Assembly: GCA_905202215.1 (NCBI GenBank)
Contig: CAJKRG010000043.1
Coordinates: 1 to 27,716, forward strand
Origin: an uncultured Porphyromonadaceae bacterium
Lineage (GTDB): Bacteria > Bacteroidota > Bacteroidia > Bacteroidales > Muribaculaceae
Length of the DNA stretch: 27,716 nt
Direction of reading: 5' to 3'
Positions 15,861-23,036 of this stretch are shown piece after piece. Numbering within the stretch: position 1 is the stretch's first letter; every line of letters begins with the position of its first letter. The notes under the pieces are model-generated. The model was given only the letters and a program-made list of their open reading frames with translations. It made no database searches and was not told the DNA's origin. A program made the translations under genes and the position numbers.

Positions 15861-18494
15861 ATGATTAAGGCATTTTTCAAGCGGCCGCAGGTATGGGGCT
15901 TTTTCGTGTCGGTGGCAGTGATGGCCATTATCTCGCTGGCTTTTTTCTATCCCGACAATTTCGAGGGCAACAGTCTCAGGCAGCCCGATATGCAGCAGGG
16001 CGCGGCCAACGGCCACGAGGCTGCCGTCTATGAGGCCGAAACGGGCGAGAAGGCGCTGTGGACCAACTCGCTCTTCGGCGGTATGCCTACGTTCCAGATC
16101 TCGCCGAGCTATCCGTCGAACAGCCTGTTCACGTGGATCAACACGGTCTACGGTCTGTGGCTGCCCGCGCCGTCGAATCTGCTCTTCATGATGATGATGG
16201 GCTTCCTGCTTCTGCTCTTCGCCTTGAAAATGAGATGGTATTATGCTCTAATAGGGGCTGTGGCGTGGGGCTTCTCGTCGTATTTCGTCATTATCATCGG
16301 TGCGGGACACATATGGAAGTTTCTCGCGCTAAGCTATGTTCCGCCGACAATAGCGGGCTTCATACTCCTGTACCGCGGACGCCGTCTGACGGGCGCCGCC
16401 ATGCTTGGTCTCTTCGCCATGCTGCAGCTCAACGCCAACCACCCGCAGATGACCTATTATTTCGGTCTGACGATGGCGATAATGGCTGTGTCCTATCTGG
16501 TCGAGGCTGTCCGCATGAAGCGCATGCGCCGCTGGCTGGCCGCCACGGGCATAGCCATAGGTGTCGGCGCGCTTGCTCTTGGCGCCAATGCCCCCTCGCT
16601 GTACAACACATATGAATACTCCAAGGAGACCAAGCGCGCCACGAGCGAACTTACTCCCCTCGGTGGCGCCACGGCTACTCCGTCGGAGCGTCCTACCGGA
16701 GGACTGCCTAAATCGGATATCGTAGGGTGGAGCTATGGCCGCGCCGAGATGTTCTCGCTGATTGTGCCCAATGTGCGCGGCGGTGCGTCTGCGCGTCCCG
16801 AACAGGGCTCGATGCAGCATATGAGCCTCGCGCAGCTCGACGAGGCCGCCAAATATGCCGACAATGCGCCGACATCAATGCTGCTGCAGTATCTCACACA
16901 GTATTTCAACAACTCGGAGGGCACCAACGGCCCTGTCTATGTCGGGGTTCTTATCGCGGTATTCTTTATACTCGGGTGCTTTATCGTGCGAGGGCCGCTC
17001 AAATGGGCGCTTGTCGCCGCTACCGTGATGTCGATCCTGCTGTCGCTGGGTGCCAATCTCGAGTGGTTGACCGACCTGATGATCTACCACTTTCCGATGT
17101 ACAGCAAATTCCGCGCTGTCGAGAGCATTCTTGTCGTGGCGGAGTTCTGCATGCCCCTTTTAGCTGTTCTGGCTTTGGCGCAGCTTGTGCGCGACGGAGC
17201 CGGGGCGTGGAAGAAATATAAGACGGCACTGTGCGTGTCGTTCGGTTTTCCGGCGCTTGTTGCGCTTGTGGCCGTTGTTATGCCGTCGGCTTTCGGAGCA
17301 GCCATCAATGATGCCGACCGCATGTACTCCGAACAGTTGCAGAAACAGATAGCCGATTACTACCGTCAGTCTGGCGCTACGGACTCGCAGACGGCGCAGG
17401 CTGTATATGATTTCTCGCTGGCCAATCCGGCTAATATAGAGGCTGTGAGCGAGCTTCGCTTCGGGCTTGTGCGCTCCGACGGCTGGCGTTCGCTCCTGTT
17501 CCTTGTTCTCGGGGCCGGTTTCCTGGCGCTGTTCTACAGCGGCAAGGCGCGTCGCGGTGTTGCCGTGGCCGGTATCGGAGCGCTTGTGCTCGTCGATCTC
17601 TATTCGGCCGACAAGCGCTATGTGTCGCACAGCTCCTTCGGTCCGGCGGACGAGGGCGGCGAGATCGTCTTCACTCCCGACGCCGTCGACAAGGCCATTA
17701 TGGCCGATACCGCGGGCGAATACCGTGTGTTCGACATTCCGGGTTTCTACGGCGCCGACCGTTCCTATTTCCATCATACTCTCGGAGGCTACCATGCCGC
17801 CAAGCTGCGACGCTATGAGGATCTGATACAGCGCAAACTGTCGCCCGTGCTCCGCTACGGCTATATGCCGGACGACCCTGTGCTCGACGATCCGCGCGTG
17901 GCTGAGATCGCAGGCGATCTGCGCACTGGCTACCGCGTGGCCGATATGCTCAATGCCCGCTATGTGATCACCGGCGATGAAAACACGCCTGTGGTGAAAA
18001 ATCAGAATGCCCTCGGCAACGCATGGCTGGTTGACGACATAGTGTGGGTGGACGGGGCTGACGCCGAGATGGCCGCACTCGATGCCTCGACGCTCGATTT
18101 CGCGCATCAGGCTGTGGCCGACCGTCGTTTTGCCGGAGTGCTCCCCGAAGAGCCCTCGCTCGTGCCGGGCGACACGATCTATATGACTTCCTACAGCCCC
18201 AACGAGCTTAAATATCACGTGTCGACCGCCCGCGGAGGCGTCGGGGTATTCTCGGAGATCTATTTCCCGTGGGGGTGGAAGGCGACTGTCGACGGGCAGC
18301 CTGCCGAACTGGCCCGGGTGAACTACGTGCTGCGCGCGATGGCTCTCCCCGCCGGAAGCCATGAGGTGACCATGCGTTTCGAGCCGGACTCGATTCGCAC
18401 TACTTCGACCGTGGCTTATGCCTGCGTGACCATGATCTACCTTCTTCTGGCCGCGGCAGCCTTCCGGGAGGGGCGCCGATGCAAGCTCTACTGA
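15861..18494 (+). CDS. YfhO-like large polytopic membrane protein
   Basis: An 877-aa inner-membrane protein resembling the YfhO group (GT-C-like fold). The N-terminal half holds about ten to twelve membrane segments, beginning VWGFFVSVAVMAIISLAFFY. There is a large extracytoplasmic loop with ALWTNSLFGGMPTFQISPSYPS after TM1. The C-terminal third is mostly soluble (about 590-850, including FDIPGFYGADRSYFHHTLGGYH and the SPNELKYHV and FPWGWKATVDGQPAELARVNYVLRA motifs). One last membrane helix and a short basic end finish the protein. In Firmicutes YfhO helps glycosylate teichoic acid; in Bacteroidota the substrate is unknown. The ATG at 15861 is chosen over the TTG at 15855. It overlaps the next gene by 16 bp. 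Confidence 0.88.
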   Translation: MIKAFFKRPQVWGFFVSVAVMAIISLAFFYPDNFEGNSLRQPDMQQGAANGHEAAVYEAETGEKALWTNSLFGGMPTFQISPSYPSNSLFTWINTVYGLWLPAPSNLLFMMMMGFLLLLFALKMRWYYALIGAVAWGFSSYFVIIIGAGHIWKFLALSYVPPTIAGFILLYRGRRLTGAAMLGLFAMLQLNANHPQMTYYFGLTMAIMAVSYLVEAVRMKRMRRWLAATGIAIGVGALALGANAPSLYNTYEYSKETKRATSELTPLGGATATPSERPTGGLPKSDIVGWSYGRAEMFSLIVPNVRGGASARPEQGSMQHMSLAQLDEAAKYADNAPTSMLLQYLTQYFNNSEGTNGPVYVGVLIAVFFILGCFIVRGPLKWALVAATVMSILLSLGANLEWLTDLMIYHFPMYSKFRAVESILVVAEFCMPLLAVLALAQLVRDGAGAWKKYKTALCVSFGFPALVALVAVVMPSAFGAAINDADRMYSEQLQKQIADYYRQSGATDSQTAQAVYDFSLANPANIEAVSELRFGLVRSDGWRSLLFLVLGAGFLALFYSGKARRGVAVAGIGALVLVDLYSADKRYVSHSSFGPADEGGEIVFTPDAVDKAIMADTAGEYRVFDIPGFYGADRSYFHHTLGGYHAAKLRRYEDLIQRKLSPVLRYGYMPDDPVLDDPRVAEIAGDLRTGYRVADMLNARYVITGDENTPVVKNQNALGNAWLVDDIVWVDGADAEMAALDASTLDFAHQAVADRRFAGVLPEEPSLVPGDTIYMTSYSPNELKYHVSTARGGVGVFSEIYFPWGWKATVDGQPAELARVNYVLRAMALPAGSHEVTMRFEPDSIRTTSTVAYACVTMIYLLLAAAAFREGRRCKLY

Positions 18495-18964
18495 AAAGTC
18501 TTGCGCGGCGGCGTCATAGCCGCGGGTTCGGCATACATTCGCCCTTCGCATACCGATTCATAACCGAGGTGCTGTGTCTGCCGGGCGAGTACGGCTACTA
18601 TGCCTATGCCGCCGCGGGGCGCGACCGCCGGCGCCGTATGCTTGTGCGGCTGCTGGCCTTTTTCAACCCTGATTCGGTGCTGATAGACCTCGGGCGCGAG
18701 GCTGACCGGGCGGAGGCGCTGGTGCGCGAGGTATGCCCGCGCGCGGCTGTAAACCGCGGGGAGCCCGATTTCGTTATTTCCGACAAGGACGTGTCGCGCT
18801 TCATGCCGTGCAATGCCATGATTGTAGGGCCGCGCACGGCCGAAGTGCTCGGAACCGCCCGCGCGGTTCTCGCGCACGGCATGACATTCTCCGACGGACG
18901 CGACTGCGGAGTCATAGCCGCCCTCGCCCACCTGCCGCGACAGGATTTTGAACTTAAGATATGA
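18479..18964 (+). CDS. Shortened methyltransferase-like protein
   Basis: A 161-aa basic protein. The start (RRRHSRGFGIHSPFAYRFITEVL) is the signature beginning of a Bacteroidota group of class I SAM-dependent methyltransferases, and the end (TFSDGRDCGVIAALAHLPRQDFELKI) resembles their last strand and tail. Those proteins are usually about 230-250 aa. Here the middle is short, and the glycine-rich SAM-binding loop (normally like E-L-G-T-S-L-G) has become IDLGREADRAEALV. SAM binding is therefore doubtful, and it may be a decayed or repurposed derivative. It overlaps yfhO by 16 bp and the EamA gene by 4 bp, so it is still kept in the operon. Family recognition is from memory of the motif. Confidence 0.7.
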   Translation: MQALLKSLARRRHSRGFGIHSPFAYRFITEVLCLPGEYGYYAYAAAGRDRRRRMLVRLLAFFNPDSVLIDLGREADRAEALVREVCPRAAVNRGEPDFVISDKDVSRFMPCNAMIVGPRTAEVLGTARAVLAHGMTFSDGRDCGVIAALAHLPRQDFELKI

Positions 18965-19923
18965 ATCCGAAGATAAAAGGATATATTCTCGGGGCTGTCG
19001 CCGCGGCCACATACGGCCTCAACCCGCTTTTCGCCCTTCCGCTCTATGCCGAGGGCATGGACGCCGACAGTGTGCTGTTTTTCCGCTATCTGCTCGCAAT
19101 GCCTCTGATGGCGGTGATGATAGTGGGGCGCGGGCGGAGTTTCCGCACGGAGGGCCATCTGTGGCTTCCGATAGTGCTGATGGGTATAATGATGGCTCTG
19201 TCGTCGCTGCTGCTCTTCGAGAGCTACAACTATATGGACGCGTCGATAGCGTCGACGCTGCTGTTTGTATACCCTCTGATGGTCGCCGGTATCATGGCGG
19301 CGGTCTACCGCGAGCGCATGACGGTGCTCACGGGCGTGTGCATGCTTGCCGCTCTGGGAGGCATAGCGTTGCTATTCAAGGGGGGCGACGGTGCCACGCT
19401 AAGTGTTACGGGCACGGTGCTGGTCATGCTGTCGTCGCTGAGCTATGCCATATATATCGTCGGGGTGAACCGACCGGGACTGCGGCAGGTGCCGACGGTG
19501 AAGCTTATTTTCTATGTACTGCTGACCGGGGCGCTTCTTTTCGGGCTGAAGATAGCGCTGACGCCGGGCGCCCGTTTCACTACACCGACGCACTGGTATA
19601 TGTGGGGCTGTGTGGTCGCTCTGGCGCTTTTGCCGACGGTGGTGTCGTTTCTGTGCACGACGTCGGCGATACAGTATATCGGGCCGACACCGACGGCTAT
19701 TCTGGGGGCGCTCGAGCCGGTGACGGCTGTCGTGATAGGCGTGACGGTGTTTTCGGAACATCTCACCGGTCGCGACTGGATCGGTCTTGTTCTCATTATC
19801 GCCGCGGTGACGCTGGTTGTAGGCGCCGGGTCGATAACGGGTAATCTTGTGCGTTTCCGCAAGCTTTTCCCGAATCTCCGGCGCCTTGCCGCCCGCAAAA
19901 AATATTTGCGTGACAGAAAATAA
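18961..19923 (+). CDS. EamA/DMT-family transporter
   Basis: Inner-membrane drug/metabolite transporter family protein, 320 aa, with ten predicted membrane helices in two homologous EamA halves. The first half starts IKGYILGAVAAATYGLNPLF. The second starts near LSSLSYAIYIVGVNR and includes the conserved GALEPVTAVVIGVTVFSEHLTGRDWIG helix pair. The end is basic (RKLFPNLRRLAARKKYLRDRK). The start codon overlaps the previous stop (ATGA). Substrate cannot be inferred. The -33 element of the downstream tRNA promoter lies inside its last codons. Confidence 0.9.
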   Translation: MNPKIKGYILGAVAAATYGLNPLFALPLYAEGMDADSVLFFRYLLAMPLMAVMIVGRGRSFRTEGHLWLPIVLMGIMMALSSLLLFESYNYMDASIASTLLFVYPLMVAGIMAAVYRERMTVLTGVCMLAALGGIALLFKGGDGATLSVTGTVLVMLSSLSYAIYIVGVNRPGLRQVPTVKLIFYVLLTGALLFGLKIALTPGARFTTPTHWYMWGCVVALALLPTVVSFLCTTSAIQYIGPTPTAILGALEPVTAVVIGVTVFSEHLTGRDWIGLVLIIAAVTLVVGAGSITGNLVRFRKLFPNLRRLAARKKYLRDRK

Positions 19924-19936
19924 ATATGTAACTTTG
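19905..19936 (+). promoter_or_regulatory. Promoter of tRNA-Leu
   Basis: TTTG at 19905-19908 and TAACTTTG at 19929-19936 are separated by exactly 20 bp and match the Bacteroidota consensus perfectly. Transcription should start near 19941, a few bases before the mature tRNA. The -33 box lies within the end of the EamA coding sequence. Confidence 0.8.
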
Positions 19937-19947
19937 CCGAAGCTATC

Positions 19948-20029
19948 GCCCGGATGGCGGAATCGGTAGACGCGCCGGTCTCAAACACCGGTGGGGCGAC
20001 CCATCCCGGTTCGATCCCGGGTCCGGGTA
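19948..20029 (+). tRNA. tRNA-Leu, anticodon CAA
   Basis: An 82-nt class II tRNA. The acceptor 5' GCCCGGA pairs with TCCGGGT (one G-U), the D-arm GGCGGAATCGGTAGACGC is typical, and the anticodon stem CCGGT/ACCGG encloses the loop C-T-CAA-A-C, giving anticodon CAA for codon UUG. A long variable arm (GGGGCGACCC) marks it as Leu/Ser type, and the T-arm CCCGG-TTCGATC-CCGGG is standard. The CCA end is not encoded after discriminator A. Confidence 0.97.
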
Positions 20030-20032
20030 CAG

Positions 20033-20073
20033 ATAATGGCTGAAAATCACCTGATTTTCAGCCATTATTTTTG
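20033..20073 (+). terminator. Strong terminator after tRNA-Leu
   Basis: A perfect 17-bp inverted repeat (20033-20049 with 20052-20068) has a 2-base centre and is followed by TTTT. It begins 4 nt after the tRNA end. Confidence 0.9.
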
Positions 20074-20306
20074 TATAGCGTGTACTAAAGAGGCTCCTGA
20101 AATAGCCCGTCCGGTACTCGACAAGATTAATTTCAATTGGAATCCTCTTGTTAATGATACCCGGTTTAAAAGTAAACATACTCTTATTTTGGGCGAAACG
20201 GACTTTTTTGGGGGCACTTCAGCAATTTTCGGGGTGAACTTTGTGGGTGTGGTGATTGTGTATATAATATATATTTTATATCTTTACGGCGTAAAAAATA
20301 AGGACT
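20074..20306. other. AT-rich gap between tRNA-Leu and the toxin-antitoxin pair
   Basis: No gene is convincing here. Frames that cross this stretch begin inside the tRNA and have no family resemblance that I recognise. Just before the antitoxin gene there is TTTG at 20240-20243 and a TATAAT at 20263-20268 within a run of T and A, a possible promoter that departs from the Bacteroidota -7 consensus. I see no copy of the tRNA 3' end that would mark an integrated element. Confidence 0.4.
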
Positions 20307-20606
20307 ATGGCAACAGCACTGAATATCAAACGTAAGAATATCGATCTTCCTGTCGATGCCCTGCAGAAACTCTCGATTATGGCGGCCGCACAGGGCAAAA
20401 GTTTAAAGAAATATATAGAGACAATCCTCATCACGAAGGCCAATTCCGTCTCCGTCGAGGTTAGCGAGAATCCCTCGCCGTCGGGCGATCCGTGGTTTGA
20501 TGATCCCGAGAATCTGGCTTCTGTCAGACGCGGTATCGAGGATGCCAAAGCCGGCCGATGCCGTGCCTATTCTATGGATGAAATAAGGGAACTTTTAGGC
20601 ATATGA
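20307..20606 (+). CDS. Antitoxin of a YoeB/Txe-type module
   Basis: A 99-aa protein. The N-terminal region (KNIDLPVDALQKLSIMAAAQGKSLKKYIETILI) looks like a ribbon-helix-helix DNA-binding and dimer unit. It is followed by a flexible part with the NPSPSGDPWFDDPEN phrase common in Bacteroidota antitoxins of this group, and a C-terminal helix (YSMDEIRELLGI) likely to wrap the toxin. It overlaps the toxin start by 4 bp (ATGA), the usual coupling of antitoxin before toxin. It is expected to repress its own promoter. A purine-rich AAGGA precedes the ATG by a few bases. Confidence 0.88.
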   Translation: MATALNIKRKNIDLPVDALQKLSIMAAAQGKSLKKYIETILITKANSVSVEVSENPSPSGDPWFDDPENLASVRRGIEDAKAGRCRAYSMDEIRELLGI

Positions 20607-20881
20607 GTTACGAGCTTATTTTGTCGAAAGAGGCAAAACAACACCTAAAAGAATGGCAGAAGTCTGGTCAGAAGAAAACTCTTGTAAGAATTGCTAATCT
20701 TTTAGAAGAGTTGAGGGAGCATCCGACAACAGGTACAGGCCAGATAGAACAGCTGAAAGGCGATCTGTCGGGTTTATGGAGCCGACGAATAGACAAGGGT
20801 TCCAGGCTTGTATACAGTATTGAAGATGACAGGGTCGTTGTCACGGTGGTGTCGATGAAAGGACATTGCGGCGACAAATGA
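20603..20881 (+). CDS. Txe/YoeB-family toxin with altered C-terminal catalytic residue
   Basis: Ribosome-dependent mRNA endonuclease family, 92 aa. The fold markers are all present: N-terminal helices (LSKEAKQHLKEWQKS), the GTGQIEQLKGDLSGLWSRRIDKGSRLVYSI core with Glu49 and Arg61/Arg62 at the positions of the YoeB Glu46 and Arg65, and a last strand ending VVSMKGHCGDK. In YoeB the C-terminal pair is His83-Tyr84; here His88 is kept but Cys89 (codon TGC, 20867-20869) takes the Tyr place. The toxin may be weakened, or the Cys may be tolerated. It overlaps its antitoxin gene by 4 bp, and the module sits just downstream of a tRNA gene. Confidence 0.9.
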   Translation: MSYELILSKEAKQHLKEWQKSGQKKTLVRIANLLEELREHPTTGTGQIEQLKGDLSGLWSRRIDKGSRLVYSIEDDRVVVTVVSMKGHCGDK

Positions 20882-20924
20882 TGGCATGAGGCCATAAAAA
20901 CGGCTTTACGGGTGTTATAATGGT

Positions 20925-21725
20925 ATGCCTGGATTGAACGACATATGGATTGCGGTGGGACTGACCGTGCTGGCCGGTCTGGCCACCGGTGTCGGCGGCC
21001 TTGTGACGATATTCGTGCGCCGTCCGTCCACGCGGCTACTGGCTTTCGCCATGGGGCTGTCGGCGGGTGTGATGACCTACATATCTTTTATGGAGCTGTT
21101 GCCGGAGGCACACGAGGCTTTCGTGCCGGAATTCGGCGAGAGGGGCGCTTCGGTGCGCATGCTGCTCGCTTTTTTCGGTGGTATCGCTCTGATCGCTCTT
21201 ATCGACTGGCTTGTGCCTGAGGACGAGAATCCGCATGAGGCACATACTCTCGACGAACTATCGCGTCCCGACAATCACCATCTGCGGCGCACAGGCATGA
21301 TGCTTGCTCTGGCCATCGGTATCCATAATTTTCCCGAAGGCATGGCCACGTTCGTGTCGGCGCTCGACGGTCTCGATGTGGCATTGCCTATTGTTGTGGC
21401 GATAGCTATACATAATATTCCGGAAGGCATAGCGGTGTATGTGCCTATCTTCCACAGCACGGGAAGCCGGCGCAAGGCACTGCGATATACAATGCTGTCG
21501 GGTCTTGCCGAGCCGGTCGGGGCGCTTGCCGGCATGCTGTTTTTGCTGCCGTTCTGGTCGCCGGAGGTAAACGCAGTGTGTCTTGCGGCTGTGGCGGGAA
21601 TCATGGTGTATATATCTTTCGATGAACTTCTGCCCGGAGCCGAGCGTCACGGCCACCACCATATGGCTCTTATCGGAGTGATAGCGGGCATGGCGGTGAT
21701 GGCTGTGTCGTTGATGCTTTTATAG
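20925..21725 (+). CDS. ZIP-family metal transporter (ZupT-like)
   Basis: Inner-membrane divalent-metal importer, 266 aa, with eight predicted helices. The two metal-binding motifs are complete: H134-N-F-P-E-G139 in TM4 and H163-N-I-P-E-G168 in TM5. TM2 carries the MTYISFMELLPEA helix and TM7 the matching MVYISFDELLPGA. The cytosolic loop between TM3 and TM4 is rich in His and acidic residues (PEDENPHEAHTLDELSRPDNHH), and a second HGHHH cluster precedes TM8. Zinc and iron are the usual substrates of this group. The ATG at 20925 is the only in-frame start near the beginning of TM1. The gene ends at a long hairpin shared with a convergent gene. Confidence 0.94.
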   Translation: MPGLNDIWIAVGLTVLAGLATGVGGLVTIFVRRPSTRLLAFAMGLSAGVMTYISFMELLPEAHEAFVPEFGERGASVRMLLAFFGGIALIALIDWLVPEDENPHEAHTLDELSRPDNHHLRRTGMMLALAIGIHNFPEGMATFVSALDGLDVALPIVVAIAIHNIPEGIAVYVPIFHSTGSRRKALRYTMLSGLAEPVGALAGMLFLLPFWSPEVNAVCLAAVAGIMVYISFDELLPGAERHGHHHMALIGVIAGMAVMAVSLMLL

Positions 21726-21822
21726 GTAAAAGGTGGAGGGTGAAGGGAGAAGGGTGAAAAGTGAAAGGTGAAGATAATAGTTCTTTCGCGGTTCTATTAT
21801 CTTCACCCTTCACTTTTCACCC
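21723..21822 (+). repeat. GGTGAAA heptamer repeat forming a 29-bp-stem hairpin (probable two-way terminator)
   Basis: Units GGTAAAA GGTGGAG GGTGAAG GGAGAAG GGTGAAA AGTGAAA GGTGAAG run at a 7-nt period. The segment 21752-21780 is complementary to 21794-21822 over 29 bp with one mismatch and a 13-nt loop. It lies exactly between the convergent zupT-like gene and the winged-helix regulator gene, whose stop codon touches the right arm. A bidirectional terminator role is likely. Confidence 0.9.
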
Positions 21823-22103
21823 TAATAATGAAGATAGGAGCGGAGGGCTTCGACGTAGTTTTCGAATGCGGCGCGGCCTGAGGGTGTAACGCGACAGACG
21901 GTGCGCGTTTTTTTGCCGGCAAAGCCTTTTTCTACTATGATATAGCCTGCCGACGACAGTTTGTCGAGCTGCACGCTGAGATTACCGGCTGTCGATTCGG
22001 TCTTCTCGCGGAGGTATACGAAGTCGGCTTCCTCTACATTCATGAGTATAGACATCACTGCCAGGCGGAGCTGCGAGTGGAGCAGAGGATCGAGTTCTTT
22101 CAT
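21822..22103 (-). CDS. Winged-helix transcriptional regulator (HTH_34/MarR-like)
   Basis: Small DNA-binding protein of 93 aa, essentially one winged-helix domain: LHSQLRLAVMSILMNVEEADFVYLREKTESTAGNLSVQLDKL forms the helices with the recognition helix about residues 40-55. GYIIVEKGFAGKKTRTVCRVT is the wing, and a C-terminal helix (GRAAFENYVEALRSYL) probably dimerises. It is co-transcribed behind a membrane-protein gene with a 4-bp overlap. Two GGTTTAT-N3-ATAAACC palindromes in the operon leader are good candidate targets, which would make it autoregulatory. Ligand unknown. Confidence 0.9.
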   Translation of the reverse strand: MKELDPLLHSQLRLAVMSILMNVEEADFVYLREKTESTAGNLSVQLDKLSSAGYIIVEKGFAGKKTRTVCRVTPSGRAAFENYVEALRSYLHY

Positions 22104-22729
22104 TCTGCCGAATTTTTGAGTTTATGGTGTATTATGAAGGCGGGGACTATGAACATGAGAAAGAAGCAGGCAATGTAGACCGGCATCACCCATGTGACGA
22201 GCAGCGGGAAACCGCAGAGTTGCAGGATGATTATGCCGAAACCGGCAACGATAGATATGGCGCCACCTGCGATATACGATTTCTCTTTTATCACCGCACC
22301 CGTTGCCACGGCGCCGAAGCCTACGATGATAAAGGCGGAATAGTACATGGCCAGCCATGCCTGCGGATAACCGCAGATGTTGAATATGATGCATGCCGCG
22401 CACAGCACCAGGCCAACATAGCCTACGGTTTTCCATATGGTGTCGTTGACGGTGTCGATAAATGTGCGGGCTTTCGGCTTCGCTTTGCCGCGAAGCATGA
22501 GGATGTTGAGTGGTATGCCGATGGCGGGAATGGCGAACCAGCCGTAGTTGTACACGGGATCGCGCATGGTCACCAGAAGGACAGTTACCATAATGGCGGT
22601 TATGATTGTGAGGATGCCCCACATCACCGATATGCGGATATCGGCCATGCCCACACGGTGTTTTGATTGCTGGATCATGGCGCTGATGAGTGCCATGCTT
22701 TCCTGGGGAGTGAGTTGTTTGTCTTCCAT
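22100..22729 (-). CDS. Polytopic membrane protein paired with the winged-helix regulator
   Basis: A 209-aa protein with about six hydrophobic helices in three pairs: ISVMWGILTIITAIMVTVLLV; a pair around YNYGWFAIPAIGIPLNILML; and, after a basic loop (RGKAKPKART), VGYVGLVLCAACIIFNICGY, YYSAFIIVGFGAVATGAVI, IAGGAISIVAGFGIIILQL and VMPVYIACFFLMFIVPAFII. The N-terminus is cytosolic and ends in MIQQSKHRVGMAD. No transport or enzyme motif is recognisable. It precedes and overlaps the regulator gene, and the pair is a recurring unit in Bacteroidota. Its promoter carries an operator-like palindrome, so its expression is probably repressed by its partner. Confidence 0.82.
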   Translation of the reverse strand: MEDKQLTPQESMALISAMIQQSKHRVGMADIRISVMWGILTIITAIMVTVLLVTMRDPVYNYGWFAIPAIGIPLNILMLRGKAKPKARTFIDTVNDTIWKTVGYVGLVLCAACIIFNICGYPQAWLAMYYSAFIIVGFGAVATGAVIKEKSYIAGGAISIVAGFGIIILQLCGFPLLVTWVMPVYIACFFLMFIVPAFIIHHKLKNSAE

Positions 22730-22748
22730 TCTTTGTATTGGTTTAAGC

Positions 22749-22765
22749 GGTTTATATTATAAACC
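22749..22765 (-). promoter_or_regulatory. Operator-like palindrome, copy 2 (leader, near start codon)
   Basis: GGTTTAT-ATT-ATAAACC, a perfect 7-bp inverted repeat with a 3-bp centre. It sits 19 bp upstream of the membrane-protein start codon, in the transcribed leader. It is identical in both arms to the promoter copy at 22840-22856. Confidence 0.8.
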
Positions 22766-22827
22766 ATAATTGGAAAAAGAAAAGAGCCGACTCGCGCGAT
22801 GTAGCCCTTTTTGTCGCTTTGACACTG

Positions 22828-22859
22828 CAAAGATAAATCGGTTTATTTTATAAACCAAA
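22828..22859 (-). promoter_or_regulatory. Promoter of the membrane protein-regulator operon
   Basis: On the minus strand, TTTG (plus 22856-22859) and TATCTTTG (plus 22828-22835) are exactly 20 bp apart, a perfect Bacteroidota promoter. Transcription should start near 22821, giving a leader of about 90 nt. The spacer is almost filled by the palindrome at 22840-22856. Confidence 0.82.
22840..22856 (-). promoter_or_regulatory. Operator-like palindrome, copy 1 (inside the promoter spacer)
   Basis: GGTTTAT-TTT-ATAAACC, the same arms as the site at 22749-22765, with centres 91 bp apart. It lies between the -33 and -7 boxes, so a bound protein would block RNA polymerase. Confidence 0.85.
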
Positions 22860-22885
22860 TTTTTCGGGTGTTTTTTTTGGGGGGG

Positions 22886-23036
22886 TATGGGTTAAAGGTT
22901 ATGGGTTAAAGGTTAATGGTTATGGGCGCTTTCTGGGCGCTTTCTGCTGCTGAAGTACTATCTCCCATAACCTTTAACCCTTAACCTCTAACCCATAACC
23001 ATTAACCCTTAACCTCCCCTTCACTTTTCACTCTTC
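22886..23036 (-). repeat. GGTTAAA heptamer repeat with inverted arms, reaching into a coding sequence
   Basis: The left arm (about 22887-22926) is GGTTAAA, GGTTATG, GGTTAAA, GGTTAAT, GGTTATG. The right arm from 22964 is CCTTTAA, CCCTTAA, CCTCTAA, CCCATAA, CCATTAA, CCCTTAA and then TTCACTT-like units to about 23033. All are at 7-nt period. The arms are complementary and enclose a GGGCGCTTTCT duplication, so a long hairpin can form. The repeat extends past the stop codon of the EamA gene at 23002 and encodes its last residues. Confidence 0.88.

Noticed and set aside
20880..20915. ATGGC-ATGAG-GCCAT hairpin after the toxin gene as a terminator
   Set aside because: The stem is only 5 bp and is followed by A rather than T residues, so it would not terminate plus-strand transcription.
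19948..20920. Integrated element at the tRNA-Leu gene carrying the toxin-antitoxin pair
   Set aside because: I found no integrase and no repeat of the tRNA 3' end downstream, and the terminator right after the tRNA looks native. An old, decayed insertion cannot be excluded.
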